Shown piece after piece: positions 13,901-25,009 of a stretch of DNA of 64,000 nt. This DNA comes from Bolinopsis microptera (Eukaryota; Ctenophora; Tentaculata; Lobata; Bolinopsidae), in NCBI RefSeq assembly GCF_026151205.1, contig NC_087083.1, positions 12,522,944 to 12,586,943 on the forward strand. Direction: 5' to 3'. Under the pieces are notes generated by a model, which saw nothing but the letters and a program-made list of their open reading frames with translations, did not search any database and had not been told where the DNA came from. Position numbers and translations under genes: made by a program. Each line of letters opens with the position of its first letter. The stretch's first letter is position 1.

Positions 13901-14523
13901 CAACTTCAAGCTCACTCCCATACATGATTCACTTTCACCTTCACACGTTTGTTTCACTTTCACTTTCACCTGATTTCTCACAGGTATCTCAGTTTGGAAA
14001 GACGTGGTGTGAAGAACATTTCCTGTGCCACGGATGTGATGGAATCCTTAAAACTAGTAGTGTCAAATTCTTGGAAGTAGACTTGCAGTAAGTTGTCAGT
14101 TAATTGATAATTAGTAATCAGTTAATTATTAATTAGTTAATTGATGATTAGTAATTAGTTAATTAGTAATTAGTTAATTGATGATTAGTAATCAGTTAAT
14201 CAGGGGCAATCTAGCTAATAGCTGGGAGTAGATAGATTAGAGATGGTCCCCAAGAAATGGCCACAAGTTTAATTAACTTCATATCACACTTCAACTTTGG
14301 CACTAAACTAACATTGATAACTACCATTATATAATGTAAATATTTGAGACTGTCAAAATATTTAATTTGATTAAAATCCTTTCATATTTGGAACATTCCA
14401 GAACAATGTTTCAGGCCGTTCTGTAAGAAATGTTATGGTAAACTACCGGAGGAGTACAAGAAACGGTTGAAGAAGTTGTACGAGCTAGTGGAGAAGAGGA
14501 AGGAGAAGGGCTCTAAGAAGTAA
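1959..14523 (+). CDS. LIMS1: PINCH / LIMS five-LIM-domain focal adhesion adaptor
   Basis: PINCH binds integrin-linked kinase and parvin (the IPP complex) and links integrins to actin. Coding exons are 1959-2072, 2997-3114, 6385-6482, 7021-7131, 8140-8261, 13059-13192, 13471-13556, 13984-14087 and 14415-14523. All have GT-AG borders and agreeing phases, giving 331 residues (human LIMS1 is about 325). Five LIM domains start near residues 8 (CAIC), 69 (CSGC), 132 (CARC), 190 (CAAC) and 247 (CFYC). The Cys/His pattern is kept, as in [37 protein letters not shown] and [11 protein letters not shown]. The basic tail [15 protein letters not shown] is typical of the family. The start [11 protein letters not shown] aligns with the short N-terminus of other PINCH proteins. 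Introns 2 and 5 are large because of tandem repeats. A last intron from 14519 to 15332 may follow and would give the same C-terminus. Confidence 0.95.
3100..4084 (+). repeat. 25-bp minisatellite carrying a PINCH 5' splice site
   Basis: About 39 tandem copies of a 25-bp unit of the form AGTACATTATAG-GTCAGTGTTTAAA. The first copy overlaps the end of PINCH exon 2, whose real junction is ACATTATAG|GTCAGT at 3114/3115. Every unit therefore repeats about 12 nt of exon and the donor site. Variants read ACATCATAG. A five-base interruption (CCTAGG region) lies near 4040. Confidence 0.95.
4120..4222. repeat. C-rich patch
   Basis: Polypyrimidine, strongly C-rich stretch inside PINCH intron 2, including runs of 8-9 C. 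The G-rich complement could form G-quadruplexes. No gene is seen. Confidence 0.6.
4790..4892. promoter_or_regulatory. Clustered CRE (TGACGTCA) and E-box (CACGTG) motifs
   Basis: About five degenerate 19-20 bp units in PINCH intron 2. They repeat GTGACGTCACG, CACGTGGGTGTGAC and close variants, so full CRE palindromes alternate with CACGTG E-boxes. The motifs are plainly visible, but enhancer function is inference; the array could also be a simple minisatellite. Confidence 0.4.
5638..5765. repeat. AT-rich short tandem repeat
   Basis: Degenerate units of ACTGATATATTATTAATATT type in PINCH intron 2. Low complexity, with no coding signal. Confidence 0.6.
5838..6125. repeat. GTGACAGTGYGAT-type minisatellite
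   Basis: Tandem units of about 10-15 bp built from GATGTGACAGTGC and a longer variant with CAAGTGT, in PINCH intron 2. The unit lacks stop codons on the minus strand, so His/Ser/Thr-rich ORFs appear there in three frames; they are artefacts of the repeat. Confidence 0.9.
7388..7584. mobile_element. Foldback (MITE-like) element in PINCH intron 4
   Basis: Two inverted arms of about 65 bp, at about 7389-7459 and 7508-7584, share TTTGACCAAAACC, TAGAGTGGACCGCTGCCAG and TGTTTCTCTTTCCCAAACA with few mismatches. They flank a spacer of about 50 bp. There is no coding capacity. The structure fits a small non-autonomous foldback element; no family was identified. Confidence 0.75.
7894..7970. repeat. 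Perfect 38-bp inverted repeat
   Basis: Arms 7894-7931 and 7933-7970 are exact reverse complements around a single C. The arm starts CAATATTGAATCACCG and ends AACAGTGAA. It would form a near-loopless cruciform or RNA hairpin inside PINCH intron 4. Confidence 0.9.
8638..8951. mobile_element. MITE-like element with about 35-bp terminal inverted repeats
   Basis: The left end begins CAGTTCCACGGCTCAGTT followed by a degenerate extension to CCAGATTTG. The right end is its reverse complement with a few mismatches. Nested inside are further inverted segments: AAAACTCCGCGAAGGCAG with its inverted partner near 8811-8836, and an exact inverted pair around CAAAAATATTTCTCCG. No ORF is convincing. It lies in PINCH intron 5. 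Target duplications are not clear. Confidence 0.7.
9072..9702. repeat. 22-bp minisatellite
   Basis: About 28 copies of CTCCTAAGTGTACTCTAGATGT with single-base variants (AATCTAG, CCCAAG) and two longer variant blocks with GCCTCTTAGGTGT. Located in PINCH intron 5. Confidence 0.95.
10062..10722. repeat. 23-bp minisatellite
   Basis: About 28 copies of AGCTAAACCTACAGTACTTACTA, with variants TTCTTAC and TTGCTA. PINCH intron 5. Confidence 0.95.
11496..11690. repeat. 41-bp repeat with paired CCAAT and E-box motifs
   Basis: About five units, each holding CTGATTGGTTAGT (reverse CCAAT box) and, about 8 bp on, ACCACGTGACTAGAATACAG. The motif pair also occurs singly elsewhere in the window. PINCH intron 5. 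Confidence 0.85.
12428..12667. repeat. 20-bp nearly palindromic minisatellite
   Basis: Twelve or so copies of AGTACTGTACTCTATTATAG. The unit is almost its own reverse complement, so the array can fold on itself in many registers. PINCH intron 5. Confidence 0.95.
13200..13332. repeat. 7-bp (TTACTGG) array abutting a PINCH splice donor
   Basis: About 18 copies of TTACTGG (with a few TAACTGG at the start) begin about 10 nt after the donor of PINCH exon 6 at 13192/13193 and fill half of that short intron. Confidence 0.9.
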
Positions 14524-14531
14524 GTTTGGGG

Positions 14532-14533
<2 letters not shown>

Positions 14534-14567
<34 letters not shown>
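14534..14567 (+). repeat. Poly-G tract of 34 bases
   Basis: An uninterrupted G run eleven bases after the PINCH stop codon. It lies in the 3' UTR or in the possible last intron. It is a strong candidate for G-quadruplex formation and for sequencing length errors. Confidence 0.9.
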
Positions 14568-14569
<2 letters not shown>

Positions 14570-17392
14570 CAGGAAATTTTTTGTCTTGACCTGACGGTAC
14601 CCTAAATCTGACTGCCACCTTACCCCAAACCTGGTTACATAGCTCATTTTCTGCTCTGCCGAATTCCTGGGTGATTTAAACAAATCACGTTCACGTCCTG
14701 TTACCACAATTTATTAGACTTTACTGCGTGTTTCCCAATTTCTCACGTCCTATTTCCAAATCTGGAAGTATTTGGGTTTTACTGCGTGTTTCCTAATTTT
14801 TCACGTCTTATTTCCAAATCTGGAATTATTTGGATTTTACTGGTTGTTTTTGAATCAGGGATGATCAGGATCATGAGTATCCAATGTAATGATTATCATT
14901 TAACTGTCGTAAGTGTACCACATAGATTACAACATTTGATAAACAGAGATTCTTTAAATTCCACTGCAGGCCTCATTGCTTGCCTGATGAATAATTAAGA
15001 TTTCGCATAGTGTAAAATTTTGAGATTCCAATCAAGAGCACTTAAAAAAGCACTCCCAAGTTTATATAAATGAAATGCCACGAAATATTCGCAGTGTTCA
15101 AATGCGATTGTTTATTTTGACACTTGATCACAGCTTAGTTCAATTGTCAGACACGTCACGGATAATTCTAGTCACGGTTCAAAACACAAAAAAAGCTTTA
15201 TCCAGAGAAGCAGCAGCGAAAATCCTAATTGATTTACTCTTCCCAATTATTTGTTCATATATGATATCCTACTACACTTTGTTTTGTCCCTGAACGCAAA
15301 CTCATCAATTCTAAACTACCTTCTCTTTTCAGATGACGGAAATAAACTTAAGGAAAATGCCCTCTGGAAGTGCGTACATAATCCAGCCCTTATACTGTAA
15401 TCGATTAAGACATTCCATTGAATTGTGATATATTATAGGTTTTGTTAATTTTAAAAATTCGTTTTAAATTGTTTTATTTAGTTTATATATATGTTTTGAT
15501 GCCAGCATGCATCTGTTTATAAATATAAAGATTGGTAGATGTAAATGATAAACGTATGCCACGATGGTGAGCTTAGTTTTGAGGTTGGTGGTAAATTCAG
15601 TTTGCAGGGCCTGTTGTGATATCACGTGACCGTGAGCCTGAGGTCACGTGACTATGACCTCACCAGAGCTGATGCTTTGTTTCCCGTCCAGTTTGGTTCG
15701 TTCACAGTCAAACCCCCATTTACTGGACCTATTGGGGGAGGGCAATAATGCATGGTAAATTGAGGCAAGGTAAGTTGCGGTTTGACTGTGTTTTGTTCAG
15801 CGCGATTGTGCACGCTGTATCGTGTGTCTTGTTAAGTTCCTAGAAGTAGGAATCTTCACGGTGATCACGTGACTATGACGTCACAAGATCACGTGATGAG
15901 CGGACATGTCACGTGATGTGCACTTAATTGTGCAATTGTTCTGAAGCAAATACCGTCCTGGTACTTTTACAGGAGGATGCCCAACTCTCAAACAGTCAAC
16001 TAGAGTGTCATACGTTCTTCAGAGCAGTAATAATCCAAACTTAATTACTTCACAGTGCATAATTACTTTTTACTATAAAATATGATTTCAGGTATGTTAT
16101 GTGGTTTTTAGGGGCGTGCCGTGTAAAACTTCTGACTTCTGTCACAAGTTTGTCGCAGTAATCTTAAATTAATGCAATTGATTGATACAAATGTGTCTTT
16201 AAATTGATTAGCTTTGATTTTAATCCACTCATATATATATTTCTGGAAAATTTACCGATTGCGCTGGAATCAATATTTTTGACGTTATTTAAGGTTGCGC
16301 TCAAAAAGTTTGCCCCCTTCATTTCTGTTTCTTCTTTCAGCAAAAAATTGTTTACTATGCACATTCCCTGATCTTAGCCTGACACTGACATTGATATTAG
16401 AACAAATGCATGGTTTCATGTTATGTGAAATATGTGATATGAAATTGTGCGAGGTAAGGTTAGTTAGTTTTAAGAGGAGCTCTAGATTAAGGGGCAAGCT
16501 GCGCTAATAGTTCCGGTGCATTATTTGCAGAAAATTAATTTTAGTGTTTAACCTCTTTACAATCAACCGTTACTCAATTAACCTTGAAAGGGGATTTTGA
16601 AACATTATGAGTTTTCGTGTTTAAAGAATTTGTATCATTAATTAATTAGGTCGTTAATTTTAAAGTTTCAAGTTATTTTTGGAGGCAAGTTAGTTTTGAT
16701 GTGCAAGTTTTCCTTGCGGGCATTCCAAAATTACGTTAAAGGAATCGAGTGAATATTGAATAAGAATATATATTATCTACATCTCAGCGAATTCCACGCA
16801 CATTTTATAATAATATTTTGTCATAAATACCATAATATAGGTCTGTGTAAAAATATAAACGATTAAACCTCACACTTACAATTCTACACTCTAATTAAGT
16901 CCTCCGTAACATGGACCCTGTAATTCTGCGGTATTTGGAGTAATTATCGGTTTGTGGTGTCGGAATGCGTCATTCAGGTCGCATTGTATTCTGGTCATCA
17001 AATTCCAGTGAAGGAGTTTTAAATTTGGAACAAATATTTTGCGTTTAGTTTGAAGTGCGTAAAGATTCTTTATTTCTGAGCCTCGTATGATTGTGGTATT
17101 TTACAGTTTTTATTTCATGGCTGCATGTTTATACTTAGCGAATTTATACACTCAATTAAAACCCGTTTTTCATTTTTACTTAAAGGCGTCAATACGGGAC
17201 ATATTTGCGAGAAACACCAAAGAACTAGCAAATTTGTATTCTTCACTGTAAAAAGTTTTCTTGTTTTCGCGCAACATATTGTCGGTACGTGCGCGCGCGC
17301 ATGCATGCGCGCTGCGCTCCCTTGACCTCCGCTCAGCTCAATCGATCTAATATGACAAACCTGGTCGAATATTGTATTCGAACGTAACTGTT

Positions 17393-17471
17393 ACCTGGGG
17401 GCTATTATGTTCATAAACATATGAAATAGAGATTCGGCGGAATGACAGGCTGAGCGCCGCCCTACCCAGTA
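17393..17471 (+). mobile_element. Mini dispersed element, copy 1
   Basis: 79 bp starting ACCTGGGGGCTATTATG and ending GCGCCGCCCTACCCAGTA. It is flanked by the exact 12-bp direct repeat AACGTAACTGTT (17381-17392 and 17472-17483). It shares the core TTCATAAACAT, GATTCGGCGGAATGACAGGC and TGAGCGCCGCC with five other copies in the window. Confidence 0.85.
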
Positions 17472-18650
17472 AACGTAACTGTTGATATGAGTCGTTATGG
17501 GCTCTGCCGGATGACGATAAATTGGGCTATTATAACGTGACCAAGTTCAACACGCCCTCTGGATAGCTCGGGCGGACAATCTTAAACTTAAACCCTATCG
17601 AGGAATCACTTACTTCCTTTTATTATATGGCCGGGCCATGTGAAGGGATCTAAACATTTTTTCTACGATCAAATTTTAGGGAAGCATTGAAACCGCATGT
17701 TAGCGTACTGCTGATTTGGTATCGGTGTTAAAAAATACACCGATTCCAGCTAGTTTTGGTTTCAGCGTCTAGAGTGGTTCAGCAGCTCACGACTTGTTTA
17801 TATTATAGGAGATCCATTATCACAGCGATCGTCAAACACCCTTCTAATTAGGAGATCTCGTATGTCGTACATTACTGACCACGCTCGATACAATTGCCAC
17901 TCATAATTTACAGCTTACGATTTATTCCCATTCGTATCCGATTGATTACGATATTTTCAAATCTTACCACCTTTCGGAACTTCAGAACACAGAGCCCACA
18001 AATCCACAGAGCCCACAAATCCAGAGTCGATATTTATGTCGATGATCGGCACATATGACGTACATGCATACTTGGCCTAGGCGCCTTGCGCGCGCACACA
18101 TTTGCGCTACTACGTCTACAAATTTTATCTCCACCTCCCAGTTTTTATAATACAGTAGAACTACTTCCGCAGAGGACCAGAGGGCAGCTGTAATAGTCTC
18201 CCTCCTAATAAATTCAGCAAAGGAAACAAATCATCGTGTACAAAATCAATCACTCTGAAGTACGGGTTACTTTTCCCACTCCTTTAGAATCTGAGTTTCA
18301 CACGCAGTACATTATGGGGGAATTTCTCACGAGAGGTCGAACAGCAGGGTTTTATGATGAAATCAATATTTTTCAAGAGGTCATAACTTAACAATTATGA
18401 CACCCTGCTGTAGATCCAGCACTAAAGACTGTCTTCATCAATATGCAATATAATCAGTAATCACATTATTTAGGCCATCATCGACCTTAATTCTTCAATC
18501 GTTTGAATATAATAATTTGAATTACACGGACCACATGGTGTATGGAATGAACATAACAAATAACTACTTGTAGGACGTATAATATAATGTGCGCACTACT
18601 AGAAAACAGTTCGTGTTGCTGTGTTAAACCCCTGTCCCTAGAGGACCAGG

Positions 18651-18905
18651 ATACTGCGTGCTTCGACCAATGAGCGCCCTGCAACTGCGTGATTCGACCA
18701 ATGAGCGCACTGCAACTGCGTGCTTCGACCAATGAGCGCCCTGCAACTGCGTGCTTCGACCAATGAGCGCCCTGCAACTGCGTGCTTCGACCAATGAGCG
18801 CCCTGCAACTGCGTGCTTCGACCAATGAGTGCCCTGCAACTGCGTGCTTCGACCAATGAGTGCCCTGCAACTGCATGCTTCGACCAATGAGCGCCCTGCA
18901 TTACA
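18651..18905. repeat. 31-bp minisatellite
   Basis: Eight copies of a unit containing GCTTCGACCAATGAGCGCCC and TGCAACTGCGT. Each unit carries a CCAAT box. Minus-strand ORFs across it are repeat artefacts. Confidence 0.95.
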
Positions 18906-19597
18906 AATAAAAAACTGTTTCGGCTGTTGTCACGTATTTATCTCATCCATCGAGAAATATGGATAGTTTTTTCTTCTGATCACCAGGGGTGCTGCTATGG
19001 ATTGGAGCGAGATTTGACAGAAAATTAAATTATAATGTATATCATATGCAATCAGTGATTATAACGAGTAATTGATAATTAAGGTAATTATCACGAACTT
19101 AACTAAGCCCAATATTATTGGTGGTTCCCAAAATAACCGCCATAAATTTTATTTGCCAATTTTACCCTTCGCAGGATGTTAAAATAAATATGGGCACATT
19201 CATATCACAGCAATAGTTAATATATTGCACAAGTGTACATGGAATTTTCCAATATATATGAGTATTACTGGTATAAACTTAATAAAATGTACTGTGTACC
19301 GGAAACTGGTTTTACTCTTTTAGCCTTGATATGTTTCACCTGTGTGTTGTGTAGGATGTGTTACACTTGTAGTGCTTAGAATAAGCGCACAAAAAACTTT
19401 AGATTTGGATACTGGAGGGGTTAACCAAATTTTTCTGAAATGTCACAGCGATTAACCTATCAGCTTCCAGCATTAACCGATCAAAACCTAAAATAATTGC
19501 CACGAGCCAAAGCAAATAGTGATTACGTAATAATATGTGAACGACCCCAAAATACAGAAGATGTTGACGATCTCTGAAAAAGACTCAGTTTATCGGG

Positions 19598-20976
19598 GTC
19601 CTGGTAAATCGGGACACGAAAAATTGTGCTTTGGCTGAACACTATCTTCTGATGACACTCTAAGACTCTAGTAGGAATCACAAAGTGACCACACCCCTGC
19701 ATGGTAGTCATTCTTAAATGTACAATCCCATTAAAAACTCATGAAGATTAGTGACTGGAGATTACTCCATGAGCAAATATCCTCACCATTATCTAGGTAC
19801 ACGATTGTTATGATTACCATTTCTCCTCTAAATGATTTCTCCACTATAAATGTAATAAATAATATATATTTTGTGTCTATAGTAAAGAGCCAAGCGATGA
19901 ACCATTGGCAGCGAATTAGAACTCATTCCTAGCAATAGTAAAGTGAGCTTGATATGTGAATGTCACGTGATAGCATTGCATTCTCGGATCGTTGTGAATT
20001 GCAGTAATGTTAGATATTAGAAGTATGACAAACATGCAGTGTGGTATTAACGCTGTGACAAATATTATAATAATCTCCTAAATCGAACAAATAAAAAACT
20101 TTTGACATTGCAAAACACCTCTTTACATTTAGTATAAAGTATTACAACAGTTTTTATGGACACTTATCGTTCAGAGGCCAGAGGGGCAGATGAAAAGTTA
20201 TTACTGACACAGTTTAATAGCTCAGTTGTCAAGTAGTATTAAGTAGTAGAGTTCTATAAATAGAACATGGTAATATCATCATCTCATATAATATTCCGCT
20301 CGTTTCAAATCAGCGTTACTTTCTCGAGTTAGACACTAAAACTCTCGTGCCAACACTCGTGAGAATGACTCACATATTATATCACAATATCATATTCTTA
20401 TATTTGATCCTTCGAACAGCTGTTGAGCAATGAAACGCAAACATAATCTTAGCAAAATATCATATTATTATACTGAAAACTTTAAAATACAGTTCTTGAA
20501 GGTGGTGTCTGTACATGCTGCTGCGTCTGACAAATGTTTATTTAATGGCTCATCCTTAGCTAGCCAGACCACAATTTAGATCAAGAGCAAAACTAGTTAC
20601 TTCTACAGCTAGTACAATCTATACCAGACCCACACAGACCTACACAGATCCACACAGATCACCACAGATCCACACAGCTCACCACAGTTTTCACTGCTGT
20701 GCTCGCATATTTTCAATACATTGTCTATCTAAAGTCTAAACTGTGTGTTTACTTCATATTGTGTAACTTGAACTGGCATTACTTATCTTCCATACTCATG
20801 GAGTAATCTCCAGTCACTAATCTTCATGAGTTTTTACTGGGATTATACATTTAAGAATGAGTACCATGCAAATTGCAAGGGTGTGGTTACTTTATGATTC
20901 CTACTAGAGTGTGATCAGAAGATAGTGTTTAGCCAAAGCACAATTTTTCGAGTCCCGATTTACAGTGAAACTGTAG
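19598..20976. mobile_element. 1.4 kb element bounded by about 180-bp inverted repeats
   Basis: The segment 19598-19774 recurs inverted and diverged at about 20796-20975. Shared blocks include TAAATCGGGAC, AAAAATTGTGCTTTGGCT, ACACTATCTTCTGATCACAC (approximate), GGAGATTACTCCATGAG and AGTGACTGGAG. The interior has no recognisable transposase. This looks like a non-autonomous DNA element with long terminal inverted repeats, or two copies of one family in opposite orientation. Confidence 0.6.
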
Positions 20977-22737
20977 CGTGTACAAGTAATGTTTATATTT
21001 AATATAATTGTACACAGTACACTTTGCTCTGTGCAAAGTTATGTGTAAACAAAGCGATGATACAGATACAATGTGTTTTAGTGTGTTTCTCACTACAGTT
21101 ATCATAACAACTGGCAGTGCATTAGTATGATGGAATGTTGATATTCAAGAAGGAATGTTGTTATTCAATAGGCCACTAGATTGAGATAGTGAATTATTGG
21201 TTTAATTAACAGTGGAATCAACAGCTCTCAAATGGTATGTTTCATATTTCTGGGATAGTTAATTAAACGGCCCATGAGAATGCGCACATGGTGCTACACA
21301 TTGTAGAGCTACACAATTTGGCACTTGGTGCTACACATTGTGACCACCAGAGCAACATGAAAATAAGTGCCATGTTCAGCTCCTGATGCACTCAACGCTA
21401 GATAAACACTGTAAATAGCGCATTATTAGCTGCTGTAGTAGCACTGCAGCTAGCACACTAGACTGCAACAGCTCACCACACTGTAGCAACATTAAGTGAG
21501 CACATTAATGGGTGAATAACGTAGTTCCCCCTGCGCATACCTCCAGTTGAAACCAGCATTCCTTAGCTAACTGCATGTATTATTAGCAAGTACCCAGCTA
21601 ATTGTCGAGTTGGTAAGTGTGAGTTTCAACACTACTAGGTACAGAGTTATGTTGATGTGGGGTTATCTGTAGAAACGTCTAGATAATATAAAGCCGTGAG
21701 TAAAGTTTTATTAATTATGTTTTTTAAGTCGCTCGAATGTAGAAACATAATAAATATCCGTGTGTTATATTAATTATTGGTTAATGTCATGCTCTGTTAC
21801 AGAGGGTGACATGTTGTAACGTTTAGATGTTGAGTTGACAACATCTGCAATGTGTATATCCAACACCGGAGGATAACTCCAGAGCTGATGTTAAATATTT
21901 CAAGTATTTAGACGGTATTTGGTCATATTTCTGAGATTGTAATTTTGTGCTGTATTATGGTTATCTAACTAGAAGAAATGTCAAGTTTGTGACTCACCAA
22001 ATACATTCCTTCAATTGTAGCGCTAGACATTGCGATGAGATCATTCATCATTGTAATAGCGGGTAAAAGAGATGGTTTCTACAGTGTAATACATAATGAT
22101 CTACATTGTTGTGTGGATTTGGCGCATGATGTCACTAAAATTACATTCTACTCTTTTTTTAAATGTGTCCTTTGATTGCAGCAAGTTAGGGTTTATTATA
22201 TAGTGCTGAGTTTCAGTGATGTTAGTATATAAAGCGCTGATTTCATCTGAATACGCTTAAGTAAATTAAATTGCATTGGTACGTTTTCAATATTTCTATA
22301 CATTATTTCGTAGTGCGTACTACATGTATAAATTGAAGACGAAAAATTGAAACTCAATAATCATTAAATGAAAACTGAAATGTATTAATAGTTTAATATT
22401 TTATTATTATGTGAAAATATCTCACAGCTTCATTGTTAAAGGATGAGAATTGAATAAATAAATCAATCCGATGGAAATAAATACAAAATTATAAAGGGGT
22501 CACTGTCACATTTTATGGCAAGCTTTTAACTTGCATATTATAATGATAAACTGTCATGCAAAAAACATCAAAATATTGAATAAGTAAATTAAAAATAAGC
22601 AATTATCTCAACAAGTAAAGAAAAGCCATTAATCTCCATCAAGCATACTGTTAACTGTTCAAAGTTATCTGAATGACAAAGGGATATTAATGCCATTTAA
22701 TGACTGCACAAAAGTACAAGATAACAAAAAGCTAAGT

Positions 22738-24216
22738 TCATTTCTTCTCTTTATAATTATTATACTTGGCAATGTATTTTTCAATATCAAACTTTCTCTT
22801 ACAACCGTTGTAATTCATGAACCGTATTTTCCCGAACACAGCCCGCTCCCCCCATCCCTGGTCGTGTATGCCACAAATAGACCACATGCACCCAACAAAC
22901 CCATTAGCATCATTCCCGTCCAGAGAGAAATGATCATTGAGGAACAGTGCTTCTTCCAGTGCTTGCTCCGGACTCTCCGTCCATTCTAGTATCTTCTTGG
23001 CCCAGTACATTCTCATGAACCCGTGCATTTTTCCCTCCTTCACCAACTGCCTCTGGGCAGCATTCCAGAGATTATCGTGGGTTTTAGCTTCTTCAAATTC
23101 CTTTCTCGTGTACACAAACTCTCGTTTATCTTCCTTGTGAGTCTCCAGTGTTTCCTGCGCCCACTTGCTAGCCCCCTTAACACTGTCGTAGTGAGGGTTG
23201 TAAAAGCAAAAGTTATCAGACAGTTCCCGGCGCACAACTGACTCTTCTATAAAGGAAGCGCTGTACGAGCTAGCGTGTTTCTTAACGTACAGTACAGCGC
23301 GCTGCGCAGATAGGTTCCCCATGTGAAACCAGGGAGATAAATTAGAGAGCGCATTTTCTGTGGGGTCGTTTCTTTTGTCGGTGTAGATCTTTATCCGCTT
23401 CTTAACAAAAGCTTCGAGACAAGCAAGACCTGCTTTAGTTCCACCTTGAAACAACTCGCTGGGCTTCACTGAGAAGTCCAGTTTTAGACTTTGTAACACT
23501 GAGTCCCAGTCTTCTTTCATCTCTTTTGATAATCCGGTTTTGTCAGCAAAATGTCGAGTTGTTGTTGAAGCATCACCGAAAGCATGTCGTGTAACTTTGG
23601 GAAATTCAGTGAGAAACGTTCCTAACTGAGATGTGATTTTCTTGCGGATAGTGCGCGCAGCGTATTCCTGTTTCTCTGAAGTAACCTCTACCGGGACAAT
23701 GTTGTGTGCGTCTACCTGATACACTGTGGTGTTGTCTGGAAGCGCACTGGTCAGTTGTTTTAGAATACCTCTGTGCTGTCGGAGTGGACTGAAATCTGTA
23801 ATTAGACAATTAACATCACACTGTTTCATCCACTCCGCAATCTTCCCGTCGCCAGCGCCTTGGCCTATCAGTAAGTGGAATGGAATGTTTAGTTCGGCTA
23901 GTTCCTCTGAAACCTCCTTCAAACCATCAAAACAGAACCTGAGATGTCTGAGAGTTGCGCCGGGTTCAGTGGGGTGGATCGTAGTTATTAGGGTGACTAC
24001 GTGGAGAGGTGCGTTGTGGCGCGTCGCGAGACTCTGCGCGTATATCATCGCCCAGTTGTCTTGCACGCGCTGGTCTCTATGCATGTAGTACGCAACCCCG
24101 GTTACATTTGTTGGAGCGCCCTTTGCTCCGTGTAGTTGCTTTAGTCTGCTCATGTTGAATTTTATTTCTTCCGTTTGTTTCAGCTTTTTTGCGGGTGGTT
24201 CTGTGTCGGAAGTCAT
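22738..24216 (-). CDS. PHR: Class II CPD photolyase
   Basis: Light-driven repair of cyclobutane pyrimidine dimers in DNA using FAD. It is an uninterrupted 492-codon frame, about the usual length for animal and plant class II enzymes. A short hydrophilic, Lys-rich N-terminus (PPAKKLKQ, a possible nuclear signal) precedes the antenna-type alpha/beta domain, which starts near residue 40 (GVAYYMHRDQRVQDNWAMIY). The FAD/DNA-binding domain follows, with SPWFHMGNLSAQRA and VRRELSDNFCFYN. It ends in the class II block GFVGCMWSICGIHDQGWGER, then AVFGKIRFMNYNGCKRKFD. The ATG at 24216 is the first Met and gives a normal N-terminus. The lack of introns is unusual among the neighbouring genes. CCAAT and CACGTG motifs lie about 0.56-0.63 kb upstream (24780-24845), but such motifs are common in this window. 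Confidence 0.95.
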   Translation of the reverse strand: MTSDTEPPAKKLKQTEEIKFNMSRLKQLHGAKGAPTNVTGVAYYMHRDQRVQDNWAMIYAQSLATRHNAPLHVVTLITTIHPTEPGATLRHLRFCFDGLKEVSEELAELNIPFHLLIGQGAGDGKIAEWMKQCDVNCLITDFSPLRQHRGILKQLTSALPDNTTVYQVDAHNIVPVEVTSEKQEYAARTIRKKITSQLGTFLTEFPKVTRHAFGDASTTTRHFADKTGLSKEMKEDWDSVLQSLKLDFSVKPSELFQGGTKAGLACLEAFVKKRIKIYTDKRNDPTENALSNLSPWFHMGNLSAQRAVLYVKKHASSYSASFIEESVVRRELSDNFCFYNPHYDSVKGASKWAQETLETHKEDKREFVYTRKEFEEAKTHDNLWNAAQRQLVKEGKMHGFMRMYWAKKILEWTESPEQALEEALFLNDHFSLDGNDANGFVGCMWSICGIHDQGWGERAVFGKIRFMNYNGCKRKFDIEKYIAKYNNYKEKK

Positions 24217-25009
24217 TGTTTCTTCTTCGATGATTCCTTGAAAGGTGCAGTTGTTATCGCAAAAATATTTTTAATGAACGTTTAACAAGGAATTAACTAT
24301 TTTGAATTCATTTTGATAGATAATTTTCATGGGAATTGATTATGATACAATTTGAATTCATTGATAAGGATTCTTCACTACGACTTAAAGGTGACTAATG
24401 ACTATACTTAATTTTACTGTAAAATTTAGATGCAATTGTCATAAAATATATAGAATAAAACATATATTTTATGTGCCCAAATGAAACTCTATTAATGGTA
24501 GGAAAAATGATTATTAAATAATTATATATTTTACTTTAAAGTGAACAAAGGAATTATTAAACAACAATAAGTCTAATCTAAAGAAGAGTAAGCAAGAATT
24601 TATAATTGTTTAATTATATATACAGTAACATACTCTGCAAGCCTACCATTCCAAACAACAACCAATATCATATGGACAATATGGTAGCAAAATTATCTAA
24701 TTAAATTTGTCTACACTAATATAACCCGTGCTATGCGTAGTTCTTACAGTGCAGGACAATAATTGACACGTGGAGTTCACCCTAGTAACACTGGTCCAAT
24801 CACAAGCTAGCATTCACATCACGTGTCTTGTGTCATCCAATCACAGCTCAGGAATATTTAAACACAATTCGTGCAGAAATAATTCTTTTTCCAAGATATA
24901 ACCCAATTTTTATAAGGATACAATAAAATAGTCCAATTGAAAACACGACATTATTTAAAAATTTCACACGTCGTGACAAACATTCTTATCTTATCATTGA
25001 TATCCACAA

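Larger units (their letters stand above)
14524..22737. other. Gene-poor stretch between PINCH and photolyase
   Basis: Apart from a possible 3' untranslated PINCH exon starting at 15333 (acceptor TCTCTTTTCAG) and the repeats listed separately, I see no gene here on either strand. Short ORFs have no family resemblance and no supporting splice context. Several TCACGTGAC motifs occur at 15620-15920. Confidence 0.5.

Noticed and set aside
14433..14707. Poly-Pro ORFs
   Set aside because: Reverse reading of the poly-G tract and the last PINCH exon.
18487..18901. Repetitive ORFs (HWSKHAVAG units)
   Set aside because: Products of the 31-bp repeat; open in three frames.
22690..24088. Plus-strand ORFs of 99 and 120 codons
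   Set aside because: Antisense shadows of the photolyase gene.
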